NCBI GenBank assembly: GCA_947589545.1
Contig: CANQBA010000032.1
Span: 1-42,515, forward strand
DNA: 42,515 bases
Direction of reading: 5' to 3'
DNA from: an uncultured Oscillospiraceae bacterium
GTDB taxonomy: Bacteria; Bacillota; Clostridia; Oscillospirales; Oscillospiraceae
Shown here: positions 8,294 to 15,840 of the stretch, one piece after another
How positions within the stretch are numbered: the stretch's first letter is position 1
Layout: every line of letters begins with the position of its first letter
Made by a program: the position numbers and the translations under genes
Notes under the pieces: generated by a model
What the model saw: only the letters and a program-made list of their open reading frames with translations
Databases searched by the model: none
What the model was told of the DNA's origin: nothing

Positions 8294-8545
8294 AAAAAAG
8301 CTTCATCCCGAACAGGGACGAAGCTTTTGCTCCGCGGTACCACCCGTGTTTTTGCCAAATGAAAGACAACACTTGTACGCCCGTAACGGGGGCCGCCGTC
8401 CCGGACTACTCGAAATAGACCTTTCCCCCGGGAAGCTTCGGAGTGAATTGCGCCGCCCGCGTCAAGGGCCTCTCAGCACAGGGCCCTCTCTCTGTCACGC
8501 GGCAGTCCCGGCGCACCGTCTCCGTCAACGCTTTTGTCACTTTTT
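8294..8545 (-). promoter_or_regulatory. Phe-specific T-box leader upstream of pheST
   Basis: Reading the minus strand, the conserved T-box GGGTGGTACCGCGGAG (8330-8345) is followed by a terminator stem, AAAAGCTTC...GAAGCTTTTTT (8294-8328). Upstream lies a stem I region with AGAGAG and a candidate specifier TTC (8445-8447) in the context CAATTCACTCC. TTC is a phenylalanine codon, matching the genes. Uncharged tRNA-Phe would pair with TTC and the T-box, favouring the antiterminator and transcription of pheS-pheT-thioesterase. The specifier assignment is by context and family pattern, not by folding. Confidence 0.92.
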
Positions 8546-8551
8546 TTCTGT

Positions 8552-8580
8552 ATCTTATCATACCCGTCCGGAAATGTCAA
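8552..8580 (-). promoter_or_regulatory. pheST promoter
   Basis: On the minus strand, TTGACA (8575-8580), a 17-base spacer and TAAGAT (8552-8557), placed right before the T-box leader. Confidence 0.8.
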
Positions 8581-8627
8581 GCCGTGTCCCGGACGAAAAA
8601 GGGCCTGTGAAAGCCCTGAAAAAGCCG

Positions 8628-10010
8628 CTATTTTGTCTCCTCTTTCATCTCCGCTTTCAGGGGCTCGGAGGGCTTTGGCGCTTCCTGCTCCTCCGGTGCG
8701 GGCGCGCCGCTCTTTTTCCGCTTGGAGAGGATCGCGGCCACCCTGGAGGCTCGCTCCTCCGGCTCCGGGGCGGCGTAGGTGGGGGCCAGCGTCTCCGGGT
8801 CGATGGACTCCAGGCCGTGGTAGAAGCCGGTGTCCTCCGGCAGGGAGCGGCCCCGCAGGCGGCGGTTGTTGAGCCGCCGGAACAGGCTGTAAAGGACGGT
8901 GGTGACGGGCACGCCGATGATCATTCCCAGGATGCCGAACAGCCCCCCGAAGAACAGGATGGCGAACATGATCCAGAAGCCCGAAAGGCCCGTGCGGGAG
9001 GAATGGATGCGGGGCTTGAGGATCTGGCCGTCGATCTGTTGGAGGATCACGGTGAAGATCACGAAGATCAGCGCCTGGGTGGGATTCTCCAGCAGGATCA
9101 GCAGAGTGGAGGGCACCGCGCCGATAATGGGACCGAACATGGGGATCAGGTTCGTCACCGCCACGATGATGGAGATCAGGGCCACATAGGGCATCCCCAT
9201 AACGGTCATAAAGATGTAATTCAGGATCCCCACGATCAAGGAATCGATGACCGTGCCCACGATGTAGCTGCCAAATGCCTCGTTGACGGAGTTCAGCTCC
9301 TCCATGATCACGTTGGCGGCCTTGATTCGGCAGAGGGAGTAGATGAGCTTCTTGGCCTGGGCGATGAAGGTCTCCTTGTTGTACATCACATACACGGAGA
9401 TCACCAGGCCCATCACCAGATCTACGATGGTGCTGATGACGGAGATGACGCCGCCGGTGACGCTGGAGAGGAACCTGGTGATGTTGGGCAGCACCTCGTT
9501 TTGCAGCCAATTCACCACCTGTTGGGAGATGGTGTTGATCCACTCCACCACCATGGGCTCCAGGGCGTAGCCGTCAAAGGTCTTTTCGAGCCACGCGATG
9601 GCGCTGGCCAGGTAGTCGCTGGAGTTGGTGACGATGGTCACCACGCCCGCCACGATCTCCGGCAGGACGATGGCGAAGAGGCCCGCGATAAAGCCCAGGG
9701 CCAGCAGGAGCGTCACAATGATGCCGAAGATCCGCGCCGCCTTCCGGGCCTTCACCGGGTCTTTTTTGAACAGCCGCGTACAGAGCTTTTTGAAAACCCG
9801 GTTTTCCAGGATGGTCAGGATCTTGTTGAGCAGATACGCGATGATGAAGCCGTAGATCACCGGCGCCAGCGCGGAGAGCACCACGCCGATGCCGTGCTTG
9901 GCGCCGTTCCAGGTGTTCAGCAGCCAAAAAAACGCGATGCTGGCCACCACCACGCAGAAGGCCGTCACGCCCCAGTAAAGATATTTTTTATCCCACTTGA
10001 AGTTTTTCAT
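8628..10010 (-). CDS. AI-2E family (PerM/YtvI-type) membrane transporter
   Basis: This 460-residue protein has the AI-2E transporter family layout. It has about eight membrane helices, a long amphipathic extracellular segment in the middle (about 90-170), and the conserved IPxFGPIIGAVPS-like region (here NLIPMFGPIIGAVPSTLL) near residue 300. Family members export small molecules or act as Na+/H+ antiporters; the AI-2 role is not general. The last roughly 85 residues form a charged, Ala/Pro/Glu-rich cytoplasmic tail not seen in short family members. A Shine-Dalgarno AAGGAAG precedes the ATG. It is downstream of rqcP by 33 bases and probably co-transcribed. Confidence 0.85.
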   Translation of the reverse strand: MKNFKWDKKYLYWGVTAFCVVVASIAFFWLLNTWNGAKHGIGVVLSALAPVIYGFIIAYLLNKILTILENRVFKKLCTRLFKKDPVKARKAARIFGIIVTLLLALGFIAGLFAIVLPEIVAGVVTIVTNSSDYLASAIAWLEKTFDGYALEPMVVEWINTISQQVVNWLQNEVLPNITRFLSSVTGGVISVISTIVDLVMGLVISVYVMYNKETFIAQAKKLIYSLCRIKAANVIMEELNSVNEAFGSYIVGTVIDSLIVGILNYIFMTVMGMPYVALISIIVAVTNLIPMFGPIIGAVPSTLLILLENPTQALIFVIFTVILQQIDGQILKPRIHSSRTGLSGFWIMFAILFFGGLFGILGMIIGVPVTTVLYSLFRRLNNRRLRGRSLPEDTGFYHGLESIDPETLAPTYAAPEPEERASRVAAILSKRKKSGAPAPEEQEAPKPSEPLKAEMKEETK

Positions 10011-10043
10011 ATGGTCTTACTTCCTTTTTCAAAGCACGGCCGC

Positions 10044-10289
10044 TCAGCCGTCCAGCTCCCGGTACATGGAGGCCGCGTCGTCTTTCCGCACCGTCTCCTG
10101 GACGGAGGTGACCTCCACCCGCACCTTCCTGGCCCCGAAGGACATCTCGATGATATCCCCCACCTTCACCTCTTTGGAGGGCTTGGCGGTGACGCCGTTC
10201 ACCGAGATCCGTCCCCCGTCGGCGGCCTCGGCCGCCACGGTGCGGCGCTTGATGAGCCGTGAGACCTTCAGATATTTATCCAGCCGCAT
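10044..10289 (-). CDS. rqcP: S4-domain RNA-binding protein RqcP
   Basis: An 81-residue protein that is essentially one S4 RNA-binding domain (MRLDKYLKVSRLIKRRTVA, then GRISVNG and KVGDII). It matches RqcP/YabO-type proteins, which bind stalled 50S subunits with RqcH and help add C-terminal alanine tails in ribosome quality control. The gene neighbourhood (HU, mazG, SpoVB-like flippase) is the same as the yabM-yabN-yabO region of Bacillus, which supports the call. AGAGGG lies 6 bases before the ATG. Confidence 0.88.
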   Translation of the reverse strand: MRLDKYLKVSRLIKRRTVAAEAADGGRISVNGVTAKPSKEVKVGDIIEMSFGARKVRVEVTSVQETVRKDDAASMYRELDG

Positions 10290-10414
10290 GTCGTCCCTCT
10301 TTTCCAGCTTATGTAATATAATAGGGTATTATTTTCCTAAATTAGACTTTTTGCCCCGGCGGGCCGGGGCAAATCATCATAGACTCTCACGCCGTAAGGT
10401 ATCGGCAGGGGGCT

Positions 10415-10690
10415 TTACTCGGCGATGGTGTCCTTCAGCGCCTTGCCGGCCTTAAACTGGGGGATACGGGTGGCGGGGATGTTGATCTCCTCCTTGGTCT
10501 GGGGGTTGCGGCCCACGCGGGCGGCGCGCTCCTTGACCTCGAAAGCGCCGAAGCCCACCAGGGTGACCTTCTCGCCGGCCTTCATGGCCTCCACGACGGA
10601 GTCAAGGACGGCGTTGACGGCCTTATCGGAATCCTTCTTGGAGAGGCCGGTCTTCTCAGCGACGACGCTGATGAGTTCTGTCTTGTTCAT
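10415..10690 (-). CDS. hup: DNA-binding protein HU
   Basis: A 91-residue HU/IHF-family nucleoid protein. Visible features are the N-terminal dimerisation helices ([20 protein letters not shown]), the [20 protein letters not shown] signature (about 46-65), the beta-arm with the [11 protein letters not shown] end and a Lys-rich C-terminus. It bends and compacts DNA without strong sequence specificity. The true start is ATG 10690, with AGGAGG 11 bases upstream; a longer in-frame start at 10732 precedes that site. It sits between mazG and rqcP, as in other Firmicutes. Confidence 0.95.
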   Translation of the reverse strand: MNKTELISVVAEKTGLSKKDSDKAVNAVLDSVVEAMKAGEKVTLVGFGAFEVKERAARVGRNPQTKEEINIPATRIPQFKAGKALKDTIAE

Positions 10691-10741
10691 GTTGTTCTTT
10701 TCCTCCTGTACATTTTTTCCTTTGAAATTCAAAAGTATATC

Positions 10742-10764
10742 TTAAAGAGCACGCGGCTCTTTAA
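10742..10764. repeat. Perfect 9-bp inverted repeat between mazG and hup
   Basis: TTAAAGAGC (10742-10750) and GCTCTTTAA (10756-10764) are separated by ACGCG. The hairpin lies between the mazG stop and the HU start. It could be a weak terminator or attenuator, or an operator for hup; the sequence alone does not decide. Confidence 0.45.
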
Positions 10765-10781
10765 ATCGGTCAAAGCGCCTG

Positions 10782-11489
10782 TCAGAGGCCCCGCTCCGCC
10801 GCGTCGGCCACGAACCGGTCGGAGGCGGCGTTCAACAGCGCCTCGGGATCAAGCTTGCGCAGCCTTGTGAGCCGCACGCAGGCGAACAGCAGGTCGCCCA
10901 GGGCCCGCGCCTCCCCGTCCCCCTCCGTCAGGGCACGGCCGGCTGACTCCAGGGCCGTCCCGGCGCTCTCCAGCGCCGCTTGAGTCCCGTTCTCCAGGGC
11001 GCCGGCCTTGATGGCCTTCTTCTGGATCTTCTCCGCCCGCCAAAGGGCCGGCAGGCTCTTGGCTACGCTGTCCAGATCGGCGGCCAGGGTGTCCCGGTGC
11101 TTCTCCACCCGCTTGATCTGATCCCAGTTTTGCAGGACCTGGGCGGAATCCGTCACGGACACGTCCCCGAACACGTGAGGGTGGCGCGCGATCAGCTTCT
11201 TGCAAACGCCGTCGGCCACGCCGTTTAAGTCAAACCGCCCCGCGTCCTCCTCGATGTCCGCATGGAACACCACCTGTAAAAGGACGTCCCCCAGCTCCTC
11301 CCGGAGATGCTCGGAACTGCCCTCGTCGATGGCCTCCGCCACCTCGTAGGCCTCCTCCAGGAACTCCCGCCGGATGGACTCATGGGTCTGCTCCCTGTCC
11401 CAGGGACAGCCGCCCTCCCCCCGGAGGAGCTTCACGATCTGTCTCAGATCCGACACATCGTAGGATGACTTGTACACAAAATCTATCAT
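10782..11489 (-). CDS. mazG: Nucleoside triphosphate pyrophosphohydrolase MazG
   Basis: This 235-residue protein begins MIDFVYKSS and has the MazG NTP-PPase signature GGCPWDREQTHESIRREFLE with the EExxE metal-binding pattern (EFLEEAYEVAEAIDE) and EELGDVLLQVVFHADI. The enzyme hydrolyses (d)NTPs to NMP and pyrophosphate, cleaning the pool. The second MazG repeat is more diverged (about 130-235). GAGGG precedes the ATG. In Bacillus the orthologue (YabN) carries an additional methylase domain; here only the MazG part is present. It lies 45 bases downstream of the SpoVB-like gene, in one operon. Confidence 0.92.
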   Translation of the reverse strand: MIDFVYKSSYDVSDLRQIVKLLRGEGGCPWDREQTHESIRREFLEEAYEVAEAIDEGSSEHLREELGDVLLQVVFHADIEEDAGRFDLNGVADGVCKKLIARHPHVFGDVSVTDSAQVLQNWDQIKRVEKHRDTLAADLDSVAKSLPALWRAEKIQKKAIKAGALENGTQAALESAGTALESAGRALTEGDGEARALGDLLFACVRLTRLRKLDPEALLNAASDRFVADAAERGL

Positions 11490-11534
11490 ACTTTTCCCTC
11501 AACTGCAAGTAAAAAATGAATAAATCCGGTGCGC

Positions 11535-13151
11535 TCACCGCAATTTCAGCATTTTTGCTATTTTTTGTCCCTTTGGCAGCAATAATATGTCATCCTTGGT
11601 CACAGCCCGCAGGCAGACGATGAGCACCGCGTAGACCACCAGGGCCGCCAGGATGGCCAGACCCAGGCAGACGACGCTTCCGAACCTGCCGCCGCCCAGG
11701 ACGGGCAGAAGGTGTTTCTCCCCCAGGCCCTCCACCGCCCAGGCCGCGGCGCCCATCAGAAGTGCGCAGATCAGGGGCCGCAGGGTGATTTTCAGGTAGT
11801 TGGGCCGCTCCGGAAGCTTCACCGTCATGAAGACGATGTTCAGCACGGTGATGAGGATATAGCAGCACAGCGTCCCGATGGGCGCGCCGGCGATGTTCAC
11901 CGCGGGCATCCCCACCAAAATATAGTTGACGCAGATCTTGACCACGCCCCCCACCGGCAGGGCCAGCAGAGCCAGCTTCTCAAAGCCGGAGGCCTGCAGG
12001 ATCCCGTTGGTGATGAGGTAGGTGCAGACGAAATAGGAGGCGATCCCCAGCATAGTCAGGAGCATGGGGCCGTTCTCGTTGGAGCCGGGAAACAGCACGT
12101 GGAAGATGGGCTCCGCCAGCACCGCCAGGCCCACCGCCGCCGGCATAGCCAGCAGGTTCGTCAGCTTCATGCTGGACTCCATGGTGGTTCTAGCCTCCCC
12201 GTGTTCCCGGGTCACAAGCGACGCCGCGATGATGGGCACCACCGCCACGGCGATGGGCGTGATGAAGGAGGAGGGCAGGGTAAAGAGTGTCAGGCCCTTG
12301 GAGTACACACCGTAAAGTATATCCACTTCCTCCTGGGAAAAACCGGCCCCGGAGGCCAATCTTCCCCGCACCAGGGAGGTATCCACCAGATTGATGATGT
12401 TCAGCACCGAGGAGCTGAGGGTGATGGGGATACTCACCTTTAAGATCTGTCCCAGGGTATCCCCCACGCTGTCAGGCCGGTCCAGATTCAGGGTCATGGG
12501 CGTGCGCAGGGCGATGCGCCGGCGCATCGCCAGCAGGGTGGGGATCGCCAGGAAAAGGCCGATGGTGACGCCCACGATGGCTCCGGCGGCGATGACGCTG
12601 ACGGGATAGCCCATGGCCTTCAGGTACCAGGCGATGGCCAGGCCGAAAACCAGCTTGCAGACCACCTCCATGATCTGGCTCACCGCCGTGGGCAGCATGT
12701 CGTTGTGGCCCTGGGCGTAGCCCCGCAGGACGGAGACGACGCAGGCGAAGAACACCGCCGGCGACAGGAGCCGCACGCCCAGCACCACCTGGTCGTCCTT
12801 CATGAGGCCGGCAAGCTGGGGGGCGAAGACGAACATCACCGCCGAGCCCACAAGGCCGATGACGCCGAAGGCCATCATGCCCACGGTGTAATACCGCTTG
12901 GCCTGCATGGGCCGGGAAGAGGCCCGTGCCTCGGAGATGAGCCGGGACAGCGCCACGGGTACCCCCGCCGTGGAGACGGTCAGCAGCAGGTTGTAGATGT
13001 AGTACATCACATTGAAGTGGCCCGCCCCCGCGTCGCCCAGGAGGTTGAACAGGGGGATCTTGTAGACAAAGCCTATGACCTTCGTCAGGGCCACCGTAGC
13101 CGCCAGGATCGCCGCGCCGGTGAGATAATTCGCTTTTTTGGATTCAGCCAA
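11535..13151 (-). CDS. SpoVB/YabM-like polysaccharide flippase (MATE/MVF fold)
   Basis: A 538-residue integral membrane protein with about 14 hydrophobic segments, of the SpoVB/MurJ polysaccharide transporter family. It shows the family features IGFVYKIPLFNLLGDAGAGHF near the N-terminus and PVALSRLISE. Family members flip lipid-linked sugars, including peptidoglycan precursors, across the membrane. Only TTG codons are available near the start; I chose 13151, 10 bases after GAGAGG, since the alternative TTG at 13169 overlaps that site. Located upstream of mazG, hup and rqcP as in the Bacillus yabM-yabN-yabO region. Confidence 0.88.
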   Translation of the reverse strand: MAESKKANYLTGAAILAATVALTKVIGFVYKIPLFNLLGDAGAGHFNVMYYIYNLLLTVSTAGVPVALSRLISEARASSRPMQAKRYYTVGMMAFGVIGLVGSAVMFVFAPQLAGLMKDDQVVLGVRLLSPAVFFACVVSVLRGYAQGHNDMLPTAVSQIMEVVCKLVFGLAIAWYLKAMGYPVSVIAAGAIVGVTIGLFLAIPTLLAMRRRIALRTPMTLNLDRPDSVGDTLGQILKVSIPITLSSSVLNIINLVDTSLVRGRLASGAGFSQEEVDILYGVYSKGLTLFTLPSSFITPIAVAVVPIIAASLVTREHGEARTTMESSMKLTNLLAMPAAVGLAVLAEPIFHVLFPGSNENGPMLLTMLGIASYFVCTYLITNGILQASGFEKLALLALPVGGVVKICVNYILVGMPAVNIAGAPIGTLCCYILITVLNIVFMTVKLPERPNYLKITLRPLICALLMGAAAWAVEGLGEKHLLPVLGGGRFGSVVCLGLAILAALVVYAVLIVCLRAVTKDDILLLPKGQKIAKMLKLR

Positions 13152-13228
13152 TGGTATCGTTCCTCTCAATAAAGTGGGCAGGGCGCTCCCGCCTTGTCCC
13201 CACTGACAAATCTATTCACAGCCCCGCC

Positions 13229-13257
13229 ATTTTACACCGTTCCGGCGCAAAAAGCAA
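13229..13257 (-). promoter_or_regulatory. Promoter for the SpoVB-like gene
   Basis: Minus strand TTGCTT (13252-13257), a 17-base spacer and TAAAAT (13229-13234). Confidence 0.55.
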
Positions 13258-13327
13258 GCCCTTTTCCCAATGTGGGTAGACGCGCAAGTTTATAAAATAC
13301 CTCAAAGCCACTTCAGCGCTTTGGGGC

Positions 13328-13353
13328 CCCCGCCGGGCTGTCGCCCGGTGGGG
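13328..13353. terminator. Strong GC hairpin in the dnaI-SpoVB intergenic region
   Basis: An 11-pair stem (one G-T pair) made by 13328-13338 and 13343-13353, with loop TGTC. There is no U tract, so it may be a terminator without tail or another structured element. It lies inside a roughly 430-base stretch without a recognisable gene (13152-13585). Confidence 0.4.
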
Positions 13354-13483
13354 AAAGGAGGAGCGAACGCTGCGACTGAGCCATCATGCTTTGCGTGGCG
13401 GCGAGGTATCGCGCGTTCCGCGACGACGTGGTTTATGTAACCCTGGCCGCGCCTTGGAAATTTCCCCCTGTTTACATAAGTTT

Positions 13484-13559
13484 TGTGGAAAACTCTGTGG
13501 AAAATGTGCAAAACTGCCCCATAACCGGGGCTTTTTCCACAGGGAGAGGCTGTGGATAA
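13484..13559. promoter_or_regulatory. Cluster of DnaA-box-like motifs
   Basis: Four 9-mers lie in 76 bases: TGTGGAAAA at 13484-13492 and 13496-13504, its complement TTTTCCACA at 13533-13541, and the consensus DnaA box TGTGGATAA at 13551-13559. They are just downstream of the dnaD-dnaI replication genes. The cluster could be a DnaA-binding site. It is not accompanied by dnaA or dnaN, so I do not call it the chromosomal origin. Confidence 0.5.
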
Positions 13560-13585
13560 CGGGAAGAAAGGAAAATTTTGTCGAT

Positions 13586-14602
13586 TTACCTGCCCTCCGA
13601 TTTTGTAAACCTGCGTTCCCGGCGCAGGCGGCGGATATCGCTGCCCTCGAAGCGCACAAGGCTGTAATCGCCGGTGAGCCGGGACATGATGGCGGGGTTG
13701 TAGCGCGTCTCCAGCTCCCGCACCGTAAGGTTGGAGCTGATGACGGTCTTTTTCCGGCCCATAAGGCGCGTGTTGATCAGGGTATAGAGGGCCGAGACGG
13801 TGAAGGCGGTGGGGTATTCAGTGCCCAGGTCGTCCAGGATCAGCAGGTCGCAGGTCTCCAGGCGGCGGATATCGGCCCGCAGGGCCTCCGGATCCCCCCG
13901 TCCAAAGCGCTCGGATTCGTATTTGGAAAGGGCCTCCACCGCCGTCTCATAGACCACGCTGTACCCCTTGGCGGCCACCTCCCGGGCGATGCAGGCGGAG
14001 AGGAAGGTCTTGCCCAACCCCGGCGCGCCGGAGAGGAACAGGTTGGGGGAGGACTCCGGGTTGAACTTGTTGGCGTAGAGCAGACACGTCTCAAAGGCCG
14101 TCTCCATCACCTGACGGGGGGACATGCCCGTGGCGGGGTTCACCGTGTCGGGGTAAAAGCTTAAATCGAAGCTGTCGAAGGTTTCCTCCCCCAGCTTCAA
14201 AAGGGCGGAGAGGTCTTTGGCCTGCTCCTCCTTATAGAGCTCCATAAGGCAATGGCACAGGGCGGTGCCCCGGCTGCCGGTGTCGTGGCAGTCCGGGCAG
14301 GAATAGCGGTCGTCCAGATAATCCAGGGGCAGGCCCATCCGTGTCAGCTCCAGGCCCCGCTGCTCCTGCAGGTCGATATTCTCCTCCCGCACCGCCGCCA
14401 GGGCCTCCTGGGGATCCCCGCCGGCCAGGGCCGCGCCCATGGCGGAGAGCATCGTCTCCCGGAGCCGCCTGTCGATGGCGCGGATCCGGGAGTTCCGGGC
14501 GTAGACCTCCTCCCGGCGGCGGCTCGTCTCGGCCTCGTTCTCCCGCCGGCGGAGCTCAAGTCTGTCTCTGGCTCTGGCCAGAAGCTTCCCGTCAAGGCTC
14601 AT
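13586..14602 (-). CDS. dnaI: DnaI/DnaC-type helicase loader
   Basis: A 338-residue ATPase. The N-terminal part is a long charged helical region (about 1-85), then a small Cys cluster (C102, C105, C116, C118; pattern CPDC...CHC) that likely binds zinc, then the AAA+ domain. The Walker A motif GAPGLGKT is at about 192-199 and the Walker B LLILDDLG at about 262-269. It loads the replicative helicase and is the partner of the DnaD-like protein encoded just upstream; the two genes overlap by four bases (ATGA). The sensor/arginine region near the C-terminus (SRLTGDYSLVRFEGSDIR) is intact. Confidence 0.9.
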   Translation of the reverse strand: MSLDGKLLARARDRLELRRRENEAETSRRREEVYARNSRIRAIDRRLRETMLSAMGAALAGGDPQEALAAVREENIDLQEQRGLELTRMGLPLDYLDDRYSCPDCHDTGSRGTALCHCLMELYKEEQAKDLSALLKLGEETFDSFDLSFYPDTVNPATGMSPRQVMETAFETCLLYANKFNPESSPNLFLSGAPGLGKTFLSACIAREVAAKGYSVVYETAVEALSKYESERFGRGDPEALRADIRRLETCDLLILDDLGTEYPTAFTVSALYTLINTRLMGRKKTVISSNLTVRELETRYNPAIMSRLTGDYSLVRFEGSDIRRLRRERRFTKSEGR

Positions 14603-15564
14603 TGTCCGTCCTCCCCTTTCAGCATCCTCAGTGTGGCTCGCATCTGCTCATATTCGCCGGCCGTGACCTCCTCACGGGCGCTCCCCTGCCGGCGCGGGGG
14701 CTCCTTCCGGGCGGGCGGCGCGTCCTTTTCCCGCGCCTCTCCGGCCGTGTGGATGCCCTTGGCGTGCCAGGAGCACAGGATGGAGTCCATATACCGCCAG
14801 GTGAGGCGGCCCGTCTTGATCACTGTCCTGTCGTAGGCCTCGGCCACGGCGTCGGTGGTGAAGCCCATGTCCAGCCAGGAATCGATATAGCTCTTTTCCG
14901 AAGCGGAGAGGTTTCTGCCGGCCAGGCCGATGACGGCGGCTGTCTCCCGCTCTCCAACGCGCAGCTGGCTCTGGCGCTTCATGTAGTCCTCCGCCGCCTC
15001 CACGGTGACGATGCCCTCCCGCTCCCAGATATAGGCCTCCTTCTCCACGGTGCGCATGGAGGGGCGGCGGCCGGGGCCGTAGCGCTCCTCATCCCGGGCC
15101 GCGCACCAGTTCACCAGCATAAGGATCGCCGCCGGCTCCAGCTTCAGGTTGTCGTAGATATTCAAAAGCTTCAAAAGGCCGTCGGAGGAGAGCACGCGCC
15201 CCAGCACCGTCTGAACCTCGGGCACCAGCCCCTGAAAGGTCTTGTCGGTGGCGGCGAACCGCTTGATGTCCTCCAGGGTGTACTGGGGCCGCTCGTCGGC
15301 GGGCCGGAGCTTGGGGGCGGGGGCGGGGCTTGTCCGCGACGCCACAAGGCCCAGGCGCTCCAGGACCTCCATGGCGCTCTCCACCTGCCCGGAGGATCTG
15401 TGGATGGCCCCGGCGGCATCCACGGGCTCATAGCAGCCGCCGTGGGAGAGGATGTAGAGATACAGAAGGGCCGCGTCGCCGCTCCCGGCGGACAGGAGCT
15501 TCTCCACGGCCTCCCGGGAGACGGCGATCTCCCTGCCGTCCGTCAGCACATATTCAGCCGCCAC
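14599..15564 (-). CDS. DnaD-domain replication initiation protein
   Basis: A 321-residue protein with an N-terminal winged-helix-like region (about 1-100) and DnaB/DnaD C-terminal domains (PF07261-like) at about 125-275. The recognisable segments are ILMLVNWCAAR and FTTDAVAEAYDRTVIKTGRLTWRYMDSIL. In Firmicutes DnaD-type proteins remodel origin DNA and recruit the helicase loader. I chose the GTG at 15564, which follows AAGGGAGGGG at the right distance. An ATG at 15606 is only about 10 bases after the -10 box, making it unlikely. The stop overlaps the dnaI start. Confidence 0.82.
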   Translation of the reverse strand: MAAEYVLTDGREIAVSREAVEKLLSAGSGDAALLYLYILSHGGCYEPVDAAGAIHRSSGQVESAMEVLERLGLVASRTSPAPAPKLRPADERPQYTLEDIKRFAATDKTFQGLVPEVQTVLGRVLSSDGLLKLLNIYDNLKLEPAAILMLVNWCAARDEERYGPGRRPSMRTVEKEAYIWEREGIVTVEAAEDYMKRQSQLRVGERETAAVIGLAGRNLSASEKSYIDSWLDMGFTTDAVAEAYDRTVIKTGRLTWRYMDSILCSWHAKGIHTAGEAREKDAPPARKEPPRRQGSAREEVTAGEYEQMRATLRMLKGEDGQ

Positions 15565-15616
15565 GTCTTCCCCTCCCTTCGGCAGGACTCCGCATAAATC
15601 ATACATAGATGGTAGC

Positions 15617-15645
15617 AGTATAACAGATTTCCAGCCGTTTTACAA
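15617..15645 (-). promoter_or_regulatory. Promoter for the dnaD-dnaI operon
   Basis: Minus strand TTGTAA (15640-15645), 17-base spacer, TATACT (15617-15622). It supports the GTG start at 15564 for the DnaD gene. Confidence 0.65.
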
Positions 15646-15766
15646 CACCCAGAATAGGGACTGTCGAAAATGGGCGCGGGCGGGCCTTTGCCGGCGCGCG
15701 GGCCGCCGGAAAAAGGGCCGGATACGCGTTTTTTGAAGTGAGTTTTGCGATTTGGCGCGATGCCTC

Positions 15767-15795
15767 TTGCATTTTTCCCGCCAAACGGCTACAAT
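15767..15795 (+). promoter_or_regulatory. Promoter for the murT-gatD pair
   Basis: TTGCAT (15767-15772), a 17-base spacer and TACAAT (15790-15795). The ATG follows at 15841 after a short leader. Confidence 0.65.
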
Positions 15796-15840
15796 AGCGT
15801 ATGATTTCCTTTCCGCCCTCAGGCGGAGAAAGGCGCGAAT

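Noticed and set aside
8346-10262. Very long open frame on the plus strand opposite the AI-2E transporter and RqcP genes
   Set aside because: It is an antisense shadow of GC-rich genes: its translation is dominated by His/Gly/Asp/Gln repeats with no domain, and the minus strand carries clear families with ribosome-binding sites.
10357-10382. Rho-independent terminator after the HU gene
   Set aside because: A GC-rich hairpin (TTTGCCCCGG/CCGGGGCAAA) exists, but on the minus strand it is followed by A rather than U residues, so it is not a classical terminator for hup.
13484-13559. Chromosomal origin of replication
   Set aside because: DnaA boxes are present but dnaA, dnaN and a clear AT-rich unwinding region are not, so I report only a DnaA-box cluster.
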